A DNA stretch of 64,000 nucleotides from Armatimonadota bacterium (GTDB lineage Bacteria > Sysuimicrobiota > Sysuimicrobiia > Sysuimicrobiales > Humicultoraceae): positions 2,093,384 to 2,157,383 of the forward strand of contig JAVKHP010000001.1 of assembly GCA_031459855.1 (NCBI GenBank), given 5' to 3'. The notes under the pieces are model-generated. The model saw nothing but the letters and a program-made list of their open reading frames with translations. It made no database searches and had not been told where the DNA came from. Positions 7,599 to 15,790 of the stretch are shown here, piece by piece. Both the position numbers and the translations under genes were made by a program. How positions within the stretch are numbered: position 1 is the first letter of the stretch; each line of letters starts with the position of its first letter.

Positions 7599-9017
7599 AT
7601 GACCGACGTGCCGTTGGACCAGCTCGATCGCTTCATCCAGCAGCGTCTGGCCGAGACGCACCTGCCCGGCCTCAGCCTGGCCCTGGTGGCCGGCGGCCGG
7701 CTGGTCTACGCGCGGGGCTACGGGTTTCGCGACCTCGAACGGGGCCGGCCGATGACCCCGGACACGCTGGTGGGGGTCGGCAGCCTCACCAAGTCGTTCA
7801 CCTGCCTGGCCCTGCTCCAGCTGCAGGAGCGCGGAGCGCTGTCGGTCGACGACCCGGTGGAGCGCTACCTCCCGCTGCCCCTGCGGCCGCATGGCGAGCC
7901 GGTACGGATCTGGCACCTGATGACCCACACGAGCGGCCTGCCGGCGCTGGCCTACGCCGAGGCGCTCATCCGCCACGGTGTCGGCGCGGCCGACGCGTGG
8001 GTGCCGGTGGCCACCGCGCAGGACATGGTGACCTTCCTGCAGGGGGCGGAGGCGTGGGTGCACTGCCGGCCCGGGGAGCGGTGGTTCTACTTGAACGAGG
8101 GCTACGTGCTGCTGGGGGCGATCATCGAGCAGGTCAGCGGCCTTCCCTACCCGGCCTACGTGCGTCAGCACATCCTCGAGCCTCTGGGGATGCGCCGGTC
8201 GCTGTTCGAGGCCGACCGGTTCGCGGCGGATGACGACACGGCGGTGCCCTACGCCGTGGATCGCACGGGGCGGGCCTATCCGTCGCGGTACCTGTTCGGA
8301 CAGATCTCCAGCGACGGGGGGTTGATCAGCAGCGCAGCGGAGATGGCCCGCTACGTGCTCATGTACCTGCTCGAGGGCACGCTGGACGGCGTCCGGGTGG
8401 CTACGGCCGCCTCGGTGGCCGCGATGCACGAGCCGCGGGTCGCGCTCCCGGTCCGCCAGCGGGCCGCCCGCGGTCACGGCGCTGCCGCTGCGCCCGACGG
8501 CCAGCCGGCGGGCTTCTACGGTTACGGGCTCCACATCTTCCCCGGCCTGCTGGGTGGACGTGTGGTCGGCCACGGCGGCAGCGTACGCATCGCCACGGCA
8601 CACATGGCCTGGGTGCCCGAGGCCGGCGCAGGCGCGGTGGTGCTCGCCAACGGCACGGGCTATCCCCTCAACCAGATCGCCCTGTACGCCCTGGCGGTCC
8701 TCCTGGGTCAGGACCCCCGGCGTCTGCCGTTTTTTGAGGTCGAGGCGGTCCTGCGGTCGCTGGAAGGAGTGTACGAGACGTATCGTGGCACGATGCGGGC
8801 GACGGTGCGCCGGGACGGCGACTACCTGCGGTTGGAGATGGGAGACCGCCTCAACGATCTGACGGTGGTGTTGGTCCCACGCGACCTGGACCCGGCCCGC
8901 CCGCGCTTCACCGCCTTCGCAGGCGGCTACGAACTGGACGCGACCTGCCGCATTGACGGCGACGACGCCGAGATCGTCTACGAGCGGTACACGTTCCGGC
9001 GGGTGGGGCGCCTGTGA
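7599..9017 (+). CDS. Serine hydrolase of the beta-lactamase/class C (esterase, D-peptidase) family
   Basis: This 472-residue protein carries the penicillin-recognising triad: SLTK at residues 62-65 (catalytic Ser62), YLN at 164-166 and HGG at 325-327. The catalytic domain ends near residue 375. About 100 further residues form a C-terminal beta-rich domain of the DUF3471 type, with EGVYETYRGTMRATVRR. No signal peptide is evident, so a cytoplasmic esterase or D-aminopeptidase is more likely than an antibiotic-degrading enzyme. ATG 7599 is preferred over GTG 7596. The DUF1028 partner upstream is a common pairing with peptide or amide hydrolases. Confidence 0.85.
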   Translation: MTDVPLDQLDRFIQQRLAETHLPGLSLALVAGGRLVYARGYGFRDLERGRPMTPDTLVGVGSLTKSFTCLALLQLQERGALSVDDPVERYLPLPLRPHGEPVRIWHLMTHTSGLPALAYAEALIRHGVGAADAWVPVATAQDMVTFLQGAEAWVHCRPGERWFYLNEGYVLLGAIIEQVSGLPYPAYVRQHILEPLGMRRSLFEADRFAADDDTAVPYAVDRTGRAYPSRYLFGQISSDGGLISSAAEMARYVLMYLLEGTLDGVRVATAASVAAMHEPRVALPVRQRAARGHGAAAAPDGQPAGFYGYGLHIFPGLLGGRVVGHGGSVRIATAHMAWVPEAGAGAVVLANGTGYPLNQIALYALAVLLGQDPRRLPFFEVEAVLRSLEGVYETYRGTMRATVRRDGDYLRLEMGDRLNDLTVVLVPRDLDPARPRFTAFAGGYELDATCRIDGDDAEIVYERYTFRRVGRL

Positions 9018-9268
9018 GCCCGGCCCAGCCTGCGCGCGAGCCCCGCGCCTAGGTGACGGGCCGATCGCGCGGCGTCCGTTCTCGGCGACTCCAAGCCTGC
9101 GCATCCTGCTTGTGCGCAAGGGAATTCCGTCGTGGCCGTGAAACGTGCTTTGGAAGGCCACACCGGTCGCGCGAGTCGGCAGGTCATGCGTGAGGGCCTG
9201 CAGCGCGTCGGTGCGCCAGGAGCATCCCCGGGGGTGTGGGCGCAGGTCGGGAGGATGTCGGTGCGGGC

Positions 9269-10408
9269 ATGACGCTGCTGGAGCGGTCGGTCTACGGGAA
9301 CCCGGTGGGCACGTGGCTGCTGGCGGTCGCAGTCGGGGCCGGGCTCTTGGCGGTCCTGTGGGCGCTGCGTCGCTACGGCCTGGCCGCGCTGGGCCGGCGG
9401 GCGGCGGCGACCCCCAGCGACCTGGACGACCTCCTGGTGGCCTTGCTGGCCCGCACCCGGGGTTTCTTCCTGCTGGCGCTGGGCGTCCACGCGGCGGCCA
9501 CGGTGCTCACGCTGCCGCCGCGCGTGGGCCGCGCGCTCGGGGTGGCCGTGGGGCTGCTGGTGCTGCTCCAGATCGGGCTGTGGGGCAGCGCCGTCATCGG
9601 ATTCTACATCGGCCGTGCCGTGCGGCGCACGGTGGAGCAGGACGCCGCGGTCGCCACCACGCTCAGTGCCTTCGGCTTCCTCGCCCGCCTGGTGCTGTGG
9701 ACGCTCGTGGCGTTCGTGGCGCTGGACAACCTGGGCGTCAACATCACGGCGCTGGTGGCCGGGCTGGGCGTGGGCGGGATCGCGGTGGCGCTGGCCCTCC
9801 AGAACGTGCTGGGCGACCTGTTCGCATCGTTCTCGATCGTGCTGGACAAGCCGTTCGTGATCGGCGACTTCATCGTCATCGACGGGTTCGCCGGCACGGT
9901 GGAGCGCATCGGGCTGAAGACGACGCGCGTGCGCAGCCTCTCGGGCGAGGAGATCGTCTTCAGCAACGCCGACCTGCTCAAGAGCCGCGTGCGCAACTAC
10001 AAGCGCATGCAGGAGCGCCGGGTGGTGTTCTCGTTTGGCGTCGTCTACGAGACCCCGCCCGAGACCCTGGCCCGCATTCCGGCCATGGTCCGGGCGATCG
10101 TCGAGGCGCAGCCGCTGGCCCGCTTCGACCGGGCGCACTTCGCCGCCTACGGCGAGTTCGCGCTGACCTTCGAGGTCGCCTACTACGTGCGCACACCCGA
10201 CTACGCGGCGTACATGGACACCCAGCAGGCGATCAACCTCGAGCTGTACCGGCGCTTCCAGGCCGAGGGCATCGAGTTCGCGTACCCGACACGGGTCGTC
10301 TACGTGCGGGTGGCGCCTGAGGCTGCGCTGAGCCGGCGCCACATGCCTGTGGTGCAGGATCCGGCACCCGGCGAGGCACCCGACAGCGAGACCGCCACGC
10401 CGCGTTGA
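9269..10408 (+). CDS. Small-conductance mechanosensitive channel (MscS family)
   Basis: This 379-residue membrane protein has four or five hydrophobic segments. The pore helix region ALVAGLGVGGIAVALALQN is followed by the canonical MscS beta domain start LGDLFASFSIVLDKPFVIGD and the FSNADLL motif, then a cytoplasmic alpha/beta domain. It should open under hypo-osmotic membrane tension. ATG 9269 gives a first transmembrane segment soon after the start, and GGGAGG lies 14 bases upstream. The acidic C-terminal tail after residue 355 is not conserved. The gene stands alone, with 251 bp before it and 192 bp after it that hold no recognisable gene. Confidence 0.9.
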   Translation: MTLLERSVYGNPVGTWLLAVAVGAGLLAVLWALRRYGLAALGRRAAATPSDLDDLLVALLARTRGFFLLALGVHAAATVLTLPPRVGRALGVAVGLLVLLQIGLWGSAVIGFYIGRAVRRTVEQDAAVATTLSAFGFLARLVLWTLVAFVALDNLGVNITALVAGLGVGGIAVALALQNVLGDLFASFSIVLDKPFVIGDFIVIDGFAGTVERIGLKTTRVRSLSGEEIVFSNADLLKSRVRNYKRMQERRVVFSFGVVYETPPETLARIPAMVRAIVEAQPLARFDRAHFAAYGEFALTFEVAYYVRTPDYAAYMDTQQAINLELYRRFQAEGIEFAYPTRVVYVRVAPEAALSRRHMPVVQDPAPGEAPDSETATPR

Positions 10409-10600
10409 CGCTGGCATCGGCCTGACGCCTGGCGAGCAGGTGGAGCGCGCCACGGGCTAGCCCCGGCGAGGGCCGGGAAGCCGCCAGGGCCGCGCCGTCG
10501 GGGTCACGCGTCAGAGGGTGGGCCGTAGCGTCGCGGGACCGGAGGCAGGGCCGCCGACCGGCCGCAGGCGCCGCCCGCCGGCGCGGAGTACCTCTTCCTC

Positions 10601-12385
10601 ATGGGACCTGGACCATCGCTGGAAGAACGCCGCGCGCAGGTGGCCGTCGCCCTGGGCCGCCGGCCTGCGGATCTGGTCGTCCGCAACGCCCGCTTGGTCA
10701 ACGTCTACACCGCCGAGGTCCTCCACGATAACGAGGTCGCCACGAGCGGCCGGTGGATCGCCTACGTCGGGCCCGATGCGAGGTTTGCGATCGGAGCGGA
10801 CACCCAGGTCGTCGACGCCGGAGGGCGGTGGCTGGTGCCGGGGTTGATCGACGGCCACACGCACGTGGCCACCCGCTATGCGCCCGCCGAGTTCGTGCGC
10901 TACGCGGCGCCAGGCGGCACGACGACGGTCGTCACCGAGCTCGTCGAGCTGGCCTCGATCCTGGGCACCGACGGCATCCAGCTCATGCTCGACGCGCTGG
11001 CCGACCAGCCGATCGCCTTCTTCGGCACGGTGCCACCGCTGGCGGCGCTGGCGCCGTTCATGGAGGAGGTGGCACCGCCCGTTGCGGTGTACCGGGCACT
11101 GCTGGCGCGCGACGACGTCGTCGGCCTGGGCGAGGTCTACTGGAACACCCTGCTGCTACGCCCAGACGGCGAGGACCGGCTGCTTGGGCTCATGGTCGAC
11201 GCGCAACGGGCGGGCAAGGTGGTGGAGGGGCACGCCGCCGGCGCCCGCGGTCAACGGCTGGCCGCCTACGCGGCAGCGGGCGTGACCTCGTGCCACGAGC
11301 CGATTACCGCAGCGGAGGGGCTGGAGCGCCTGCGGCTGGGCTTCCACTGGATGGCCCGGGACGGCGAGACCCGGCAGGACCTCGAGGCGTTCGCGCCGCT
11401 GTGGCGGGACGGGACGATCGACCTGCGCCGGCTGATCCTGGTGACCGACTCGGTCGGCCCACGCCGGTTGCTGCGCGCCGGGTACCTCGACGAGACCCTG
11501 CGCCGCGCCATGGCCCTGGGCCTGGACCCGATCGCGGCGATCCGCGCAGCGACCCTCAACGTCGCCGAGCACTTTCGGCTCGACCACCTGATTGGCGGCA
11601 TCGCTCCCGGGCGGTGGGCCGACCTGGTGCTGGTGGACGACCTCCGCGCGTTTCGCCCCTGGCGGGTCTACAGCCGTGGACGGTTGATCGCCGAGGAGGG
11701 ACGGCTGGTGGTGGCGCCCCGATCACCGACCTTTCCGGCGACGGCCATGACGTCGGTGCGCTGGCCGGCCGCGCTTGGGCCCGACGTCTTCGTCGTGCCG
11801 GCACCCGTGGGATCGATGTCCAGCGAGAGGGTCCGCGTGCGCGTCATCGAGATGGTCACGCACCTGGTCACGCGGGAGGGCGACGCGCTCCTGCCGGTGC
11901 GTGACGGTGCGGTGCAGGCGGACCCCGCAGGCGACGTCGTGAAGGCCGCAGCGCTCGACCGGTCGGGGCGCTCGGCCGACCGGTTCGTGGGCTTCGTGCG
12001 CGGCTTTGGGCTGCGCCGCGGGGCGGTGGCCACCACGATGGCGTGGGACTCGCAGTGCATGGTGGTCGTGGGCGCCGACGAGCGCGACATGGCCGTCGCC
12101 GCCCGCCGGCTGCTCGACCTGCAGGGCGGTGCCGCGGTCGCCGTCGACGGGCGCGTCGTGGCCGAGTTCGCCGCGCCCATCGGCGGGATCATGAGCGCCG
12201 CGCCCCTGCCCGAGATCGCCGCGGCGCTGGAGCGGATCGACGGCGTCCTGCGCGACCTAGGCAGCCGGCTCGACGATCCGCTGCTGGCGGCCGACGTGCT
12301 GACCACCGCGGCGATCCCGCACGTGCGGCTGACGCCCCGCGGCTACGTGCGGCTGCGGGACGGGCAGCTCCTGGGGCTGGTGTAG
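10601..12385 (+). CDS. Adenine deaminase-like amidohydrolase
   Basis: This 594-residue protein of the adenine deaminase (AdeC/Ade, COG1001) type would convert adenine to hypoxanthine and ammonia. The metal-binding HxH is in PGLIDGHTHVATR, followed by PGGTTTVVTE, then EGHAAGARGQRL, and SCHEPITAAEGLERLRLG. The C-terminal domain (GGIMSAAPLPEIAAALE) is also adenine-deaminase-like. A deviation is VTDS at the position where family members usually carry an Asp-Asp pair; the first, metal-ligand Asp is kept. The sister groups act on other purine-like rings, so adenine as substrate is probable but not certain. Neighbours give no pathway clue. Confidence 0.75.
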   Translation: MGPGPSLEERRAQVAVALGRRPADLVVRNARLVNVYTAEVLHDNEVATSGRWIAYVGPDARFAIGADTQVVDAGGRWLVPGLIDGHTHVATRYAPAEFVRYAAPGGTTTVVTELVELASILGTDGIQLMLDALADQPIAFFGTVPPLAALAPFMEEVAPPVAVYRALLARDDVVGLGEVYWNTLLLRPDGEDRLLGLMVDAQRAGKVVEGHAAGARGQRLAAYAAAGVTSCHEPITAAEGLERLRLGFHWMARDGETRQDLEAFAPLWRDGTIDLRRLILVTDSVGPRRLLRAGYLDETLRRAMALGLDPIAAIRAATLNVAEHFRLDHLIGGIAPGRWADLVLVDDLRAFRPWRVYSRGRLIAEEGRLVVAPRSPTFPATAMTSVRWPAALGPDVFVVPAPVGSMSSERVRVRVIEMVTHLVTREGDALLPVRDGAVQADPAGDVVKAAALDRSGRSADRFVGFVRGFGLRRGAVATTMAWDSQCMVVVGADERDMAVAARRLLDLQGGAAVAVDGRVVAEFAAPIGGIMSAAPLPEIAAALERIDGVLRDLGSRLDDPLLAADVLTTAAIPHVRLTPRGYVRLRDGQLLGLV

Positions 12386-12401
12386 GAAGTGGCGGGGCCC
12401 G

Positions 12402-12545
12402 CTACTGCACGACCACCCGCCGGCCCGCCAGGATCAGGATCAGGATGAAGATCGCCAGCGCGACGACGAAGGCGTCGGCCTGGCCATCTTCGCTACCCGC
12501 GCGCCGTACAAGCCCGCGGATCGCGTCGAGCATCCAGATGGGCAT
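12402..12545 (-). CDS. 47-residue single-span membrane protein, copy A
   Basis: A very small gene: ATG 12545, stop TAG at 12404-12402. It is preceded by a perfect GGAGGT Shine-Dalgarno at 12558-12553 with 7-base spacing. The protein has a cytoplasmic-type N-terminus, a polar DGQ at 20-22, one membrane helix at about 24-40 and the tail LAGRRVVVQ. Copy B, 302 bp upstream in its reading direction, has the same length, the same Shine-Dalgarno and spacing, and the identical last ten residues. Paired conservation makes both very likely to be translated. I do not recognise the family. The pattern recalls Flp or TadE pilin-like helices but lacks the conserved Glu after the cleavage Gly. Confidence 0.7.
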   Translation of the reverse strand: MPIWMLDAIRGLVRRAGSEDGQADAFVVALAIFILILILAGRRVVVQ

Positions 12546-12739
12546 CGGGCTCACCTCCGGACCACCGCGGGCCGGACCTCCGTGGGCGGGACCTCCATCG
12601 GCCGTCCACCGGTCGGCCCACGAGCACACGTGTGCTCTCGGGCACACGTGGACTCTCGGTCAGTCTGTTGTGCGTGGCACAGGGCGGCTACAGCGGTTCC
12701 CGTTCACTGCACGACCACCCGCCGGCCCGCCAGGATCAG
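12404..12739. repeat. 34-bp perfect direct repeat encoding the shared C-terminus of the two small membrane proteins
   Basis: Bases 12404-12437 and 12706-12739 are identical over 34 bp. Each copy encodes the final residues ILAGRRVVVQ of a 47-residue protein on the minus strand, ending in TAG in copy A and TGA in copy B. Identity stops just past the stop codons and drops quickly upstream into the hydrophobic segment. This suggests an older gene duplication with selection or conversion acting on the C-terminal end. Confidence 0.85.
12622..12637. promoter_or_regulatory. 16-bp perfect palindrome between the two small membrane-protein genes
   Basis: GAGCACACGTGTGCTC is a perfect 16-bp palindrome. 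A partial second copy (GCACACGTG) lies immediately after it at 12642-12650. It lies 67 bp downstream of copy B and 77 bp upstream of copy A on the minus strand. It could be an operator for copy A. It could also act as a hairpin in the shared transcript, although no T-run follows it. Confidence 0.4.
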
Positions 12740-12847
12740 CCAGAGGACGAAGAGCACCAGCAGCCAGGTGAGGACTTCCTGCCCGCGCTCGTCGCGATGG
12801 AAGCGCACCAGCCCTGCACGCACGACCTGCTGCAGCCAGAGGATCAA
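12704..12847 (-). CDS. 47-residue single-span membrane protein, copy B (TTG start)
   Basis: The gene starts at TTG 12847 behind GGAGGTGAGG (12860-12851), 7 bases from the core GGAGGT as in copy A, and stops at TGA 12706-12704. The protein is exactly 47 residues. It has a basic amphipathic N-terminus (QQVVRAGLVRFHRDERGQ), one membrane helix at about residues 25-40 and the tail ILAGRRVVVQ shared with copy A. Between the copies the helix composition is kept but the residues differ (Trp/Leu-rich here, Ile/Ala-rich in copy A). No function can be assigned. A membrane-anchored regulator, toxin-like or pilin-like peptide are all possible. Confidence 0.65.
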   Translation of the reverse strand: MILWLQQVVRAGLVRFHRDERGQEVLTWLLVLFVLWLILAGRRVVVQ

Positions 12848-12954
12848 CGGCCTCACCTCCTTCGACCTTCGACGCTTCGACACTACTCTACCCGGTTCGG
12901 GCGTTCGCGCAAACATGCACCGCGCTGGCGGACACCGCACCACCAGACGCACGG

Positions 12955-13230
12955 TCATGGGAGCGCAGGCGACCGTAGCCCCGCCAGGCTGCAAGGGGGC
13001 GTCGGCCTCCAGCCACGGGCCGGGAACAGACGACACGACGCCGCGGTGTCCTGGCCGCCTGCGTGCCCGGCCCGCTCCTCATACGGGCAGGCGGCCGCGG
13101 GGGTTCCCGGGAGCAAGGCGCAGGAGGACGTGATCGTGTGGGATCCGTCGCCGAATTGCAGCTCGTGGGCGATGAGCCTGCCGTCCAGCGGGAGCCCGCA
13201 CAGCGCGCATGGCCGTGTAGGATCGGCCAT
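12955..13230 (-). CDS. Possible small zinc-ribbon-like hypothetical protein
   Basis: This 91-codon frame begins with ATG 13230 and has CALCGLPLDG at residues 8-17, then a hydrophobic and polar stretch with HELQFGDGSHTIT, and Cys at about 37 and 48. The first 55 codons have the high third-position GC of the neighbours. The C-terminal half is Pro/Arg-rich and looks non-coding. No clear Shine-Dalgarno is seen. If it is not real, the stretch from 12861 to 13422 holds no gene. Confidence 0.35.
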   Translation of the reverse strand: MADPTRPCALCGLPLDGRLIAHELQFGDGSHTITSSCALLPGTPAAACPYEERAGHAGGQDTAASCRLFPARGWRPTPPCSLAGLRSPALP

Positions 13231-13396
13231 CGCTCGGGTTGCGGAGACCGGTGGGTCCGCGTCCGCGCCCGGTCAGGTGTGGGTTTCCCTGCGGTACCGT
13301 GCCCCGTTGCAGGGATCGGCAGGCTGTGCGCAGGAGATATGGCGCACTGACAGTGTGCCCGGCTGCGACGGCGAGGCGGGCGCCGTGCGTCGGTTG

Positions 13397-13427
13397 GGGA
13401 TCCTTGCGTCGGTAAGGGATCCTTGCG
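13397..13427. repeat. Tandem 12-bp repeat at the M20 peptidase start
   Basis: GGGATCCTTGCG occurs at 13397-13408 and again at 13416-13427, a 19-bp period. The second copy contains the TTG proposed as the peptidase start. The repeat may be a small operator pair, or a recent duplication that created alternative starts. Confidence 0.4.
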
Positions 13428-14616
13428 ACAGCAGTGGAACGCACCGGAGGTGGGAGCGCTGCTCGAGAGCCCCGAGCTGGTTAGGCATCTCGCCGCCCTG
13501 GAGGCGCACGTCGCCGACGTCGTCGAGGACGCCATCAAGATCTGCGAGGTCCCGGCCCCGCCGTTTGGGGAGGAGGCGCGCGCCGCGTACGTGGCCGCGC
13601 GGATGGGGGCCCTGGGGCTCCCGGCGCCGCACCGCGACGCGGTGGGCAACGTGATCTGCGAGCTGCCGGGGGTGCCCGATGCGCCCGTCGTGGTGCTGTC
13701 GGCGCACCTCGATACGGTGTTTGGCCCCGAGGTGCAGATCCGGGTGCGCCGGGAAGGCCCGCGGCTCGCGGCGCCGGGGATCGGCGACAACAGCCTCGCG
13801 GTGGCCGCGCTCCTGTGGCTGGGTCGTGTCCTTGCGGACGTGCCCGGGCGGGGCACGCTGGTCCTGGCCGCCAACGTCGGGGAAGAGGGGCTGGGCAATC
13901 TCCGCGGCATGCGGGCGCTGTGGGACCGGTACGGCGCGCAGGCCGCGGCCTGGATCGTGCTCGAGGGCGCCATGTTCAACCAGCCATCGTGCACGGGCAT
14001 CTGCGTGCGGCGGCTGGAGGTGACTTACCGGGCGGCGGGCGGCCACTCGTGGAGCGACTTCGGGCATCCCAGCGCGGTCCACGCGCTCGGCCGGCTGATC
14101 GATCAGATCGCGCAGGTGCGCGTGCCGTCGTCGCCGCGGACGACCTACAACGTCGGCGTCGTGCGCGGGGGACGCACGGTCAACACCATCGCCCCTGAGG
14201 CGTCGCTGCTGTTGGACATGCGCTCGGAGGCCCCCGAGGCGCTGGACGATCTGGACCGTGTCGTGCGCGGGCTCGTCGCCAGCATCGCTGCGGCCGCAGG
14301 GGTCACCCACGAGGTGACCGTGGTCAGCGACCGGCCGGGCGGGCGGCTGCCATCAGACCATCCGCTCGTGCGGCTGGTGGAGGAGGCCGCGGCGGCGGTG
14401 GGGGTGCCTCCCGAGTGGAAGTCGGCCAGCACCGACGCCAACGTGCCGCTCAGCCACGGCGCGCCCGCGGTCTGCCTCGGGCTCGCGCGCGGCGAGCACT
14501 TGCACTCCGAGCACGAGACCCTGGACGTGACGCCGCTGCCCCGCGGGCTGCGGCAGGCCTTCCTCGTGGCCGCCGCGCTGCTGCGCGGCGCGCTGACGAC
14601 CGCTGCGGGGGGCTAG
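13423..14616 (+). CDS. M20-family metallopeptidase / amidohydrolase
   Basis: This zinc-dependent hydrolase of up to 397 residues is similar to PepT, ArgE and carboxypeptidase G2-like proteins. The metal site is recognisable: SAHLDTVFG, IGDNS for the bridging Asp, VGEEGLG for the catalytic Glu pair, and a distal His in HLHSEHETLDVTPL. The dimerisation lid runs from about residue 200 to 315 (VRRLEVTYRAAGGHSWSD onward). The start is uncertain. TTG 13423 keeps the longest frame, but GTG 13450 or CTG 13459 (near GGAGG at 13446-13450) may be used. Its 3' end overlaps the convergent PPOX-fold gene by 167 bases. The substrate is unknown. Confidence 0.8.
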   Translation: MRQQWNAPEVGALLESPELVRHLAALEAHVADVVEDAIKICEVPAPPFGEEARAAYVAARMGALGLPAPHRDAVGNVICELPGVPDAPVVVLSAHLDTVFGPEVQIRVRREGPRLAAPGIGDNSLAVAALLWLGRVLADVPGRGTLVLAANVGEEGLGNLRGMRALWDRYGAQAAAWIVLEGAMFNQPSCTGICVRRLEVTYRAAGGHSWSDFGHPSAVHALGRLIDQIAQVRVPSSPRTTYNVGVVRGGRTVNTIAPEASLLLDMRSEAPEALDDLDRVVRGLVASIAAAAGVTHEVTVVSDRPGGRLPSDHPLVRLVEEAAAAVGVPPEWKSASTDANVPLSHGAPAVCLGLARGEHLHSEHETLDVTPLPRGLRQAFLVAAALLRGALTTAAGG

Positions 14617-15064
14617 GCGGGGCGCCCCGGCGCGGCGTCGCGCCCACGGCGCCCCACGCGCCGGCGCGCGCGACGTCGACGGCGATCACCGGCCGTCCGC
14701 GCAGGTCCATGCGGCGGTACTGCGGGTACTTGCGGCGCAGCCGCTCGAGCGCCCGCCGGTACTCGGCGCCCGCCTCCAGCAGCCGCGCGGTGCCCTGGAC
14801 CCAGACGAATCCCAGGCGGCGCCAGTCCTCCCGGTAGATGTCGGCGGTGACGGCGACGCGGGGGTTGGCCAGCAGGTTGCGCACGCGGCGGAGACGGCGC
14901 GGGCCGACGCGCTTCGGTTTGCGGTCGATGGCGATGTAGAGCACGTCGCCCGCCAGCGCGAAGCAGACGGGCACGACGTGCGGCTGCCCCTGCGCGTCGG
15001 CGGTGGCCAGGTGCGCGACGCGCCGGGCCGCCAGGAACCGTCGCATCGCGGCCGTCAGCACCAT
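14450..15064 (-). CDS. PPOX-fold flavin/F420-dependent oxidoreductase (Rv0121-like) with abnormal C-terminal extension
   Basis: Residues 1 to about 140 form a complete split-barrel protein. FLAARRVAHLATADAQGQPHVVPVCF is the cofactor-binding strand-loop-strand, and LLANPRVAVTADIYREDW follows. This resembles the TIGR03668/Rv0121 group of PPOX-class F420- or flavin-dependent reductases, which are usually 130-145 residues. Here no stop is met until 14450, adding about 64 residues made almost only of Arg, Ala, Gly, Pro and Ser. That tail runs antisense through the end of the M20 peptidase gene. The natural stop near 14640 has probably been lost. Domain assignment is firm; the cofactor is not determined. 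Confidence 0.7.
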   Translation of the reverse strand: MVLTAAMRRFLAARRVAHLATADAQGQPHVVPVCFALAGDVLYIAIDRKPKRVGPRRLRRVRNLLANPRVAVTADIYREDWRRLGFVWVQGTARLLEAGAEYRRALERLRRKYPQYRRMDLRGRPVIAVDVARAGAWGAVGATPRRGAPPSPPQRSSARRAAARRPRGRPAAARGAAASRPGSRARSASARRARARGRPRARRG

Positions 15065-15583
15065 GCGACACGCAGCGCGCGGCAGGGGCCCGGACCCAAG
15101 AGCAACGCCGTGGTCGCGCGCGCACGCCGCCAGCAGCAGACCGCCGACGGGGCTTCCGCGCGATGACGAGCATTCGCGCGACGGCGGGCACCGGCGGTCC
15201 GAAGACGGAGGGGGACCAGCCCCGCCCGCCGAACCGATCGGCGCCTCATCCCGGGTAGGGGTTCACCGGGATTTTGGCGTGCCGGTGCGGGAGCTCGACT
15301 GGGATGCGTGCCATGCGCGGTGCACATGGGACCTGCCTGCCAGGCTGAGGATGACATCCGAGCGCCCGCCCGCCTCCGGCGCCGTCCGATCGCGCGCGGG
15401 CTGTGGGCCGGACGAGCCGGTCGTGGCCGCGCAAGGGGACCGCATCGTTCGATCCCGCGCGGCCTGTGGGTGCGGGCTCGCGCTGTCCTTCCACCTGAAG
15501 GCGTCAAGGCTGAAAGCATCAGGGAGGCCGCAGGACCGGCCTCCCTGAGCCAGGCGGCACGTTCTGGACCGGTTTGCGACCTG
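15065..15583. other. Intergenic region with only a terminator hairpin
   Basis: About 520 bp between the PPOX-fold gene and the cold-shock gene, both minus strand. No frame shows coherent domain motifs and no tRNA-like fold was found. The only supported element is the hairpin at 15519-15548, which probably ends the cold-shock transcript. Confidence 0.55.
15519..15548 (-). terminator. Strong hairpin downstream of the cold-shock gene
   Basis: A perfect 12-bp stem (TCAGGGAGGCCG paired with CGGCCTCCCTGA) encloses a 6-base loop, 36 bases beyond the cold-shock stop. On the minus strand it is followed by a short T-rich stretch (TGCTTTC). This fits an intrinsic terminator with a weak U-tract. Confidence 0.7.
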
Positions 15584-15790
15584 CTAGCTCAACGGCCTGA
15601 CGTTTGCGGCCTGCGGGCCCTTCTGGCCCTGCACGACCTCGTACTCGACCTTCTGGCCCTCGTTGAGGGTTCGGTAGCCTTCCTGCTGGATGGCAGAGTA
15701 GTGGACGAAGACGTCCTTGCCGCCCTCGTCCGGCGTGATGAACCCGTACCCCTTCTCCGCGCTGAACCACTTCACAGTTCCCATCGGCAT
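15584..15790 (-). CDS. Cold-shock protein (CspA family)
   Basis: A 68-residue single cold-shock domain that binds single-stranded RNA and DNA. RNP1 is KGYGFI at residues 13-18 and RNP2 is VFVHY at 27-31. It opens with [12 protein letters not shown] and ends with [10 protein letters not shown], as in CspA/CspD-type proteins. ATG 15790 follows AGAGGTG; a second ATG at 15784 gives a 66-residue form starting MGTVKWF, which is the more usual N-terminus. The gene is monocistronic, with a strong hairpin 36 bases downstream. Typical roles are translation and anti-termination control at low temperature or in stationary phase. Confidence 0.95.
   Translation of the reverse strand: MPMGTVKWFSAEKGYGFITPDEGGKDVFVHYSAIQQEGYRTLNEGQKVEYEVVQGQKGPQAANVRPLS

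Noticed and set aside
6810..9161. 783-codon minus-strand open frame
   Set aside because: Antisense to the DUF1028 and serine-hydrolase genes, both of which show clear catalytic or family motifs; the antisense frame has none.
12402..12847. Calling the twin small proteins Flp pilins
   Set aside because: They lack the conserved Glu-Tyr after the cleavage Gly and no tad genes are nearby.
15240..15340. TTCACCGGGATTTTGGC-like segment suggestive of a tRNA T-arm
   Set aside because: No acceptor stem, anticodon stem or CCA end can be placed around it.
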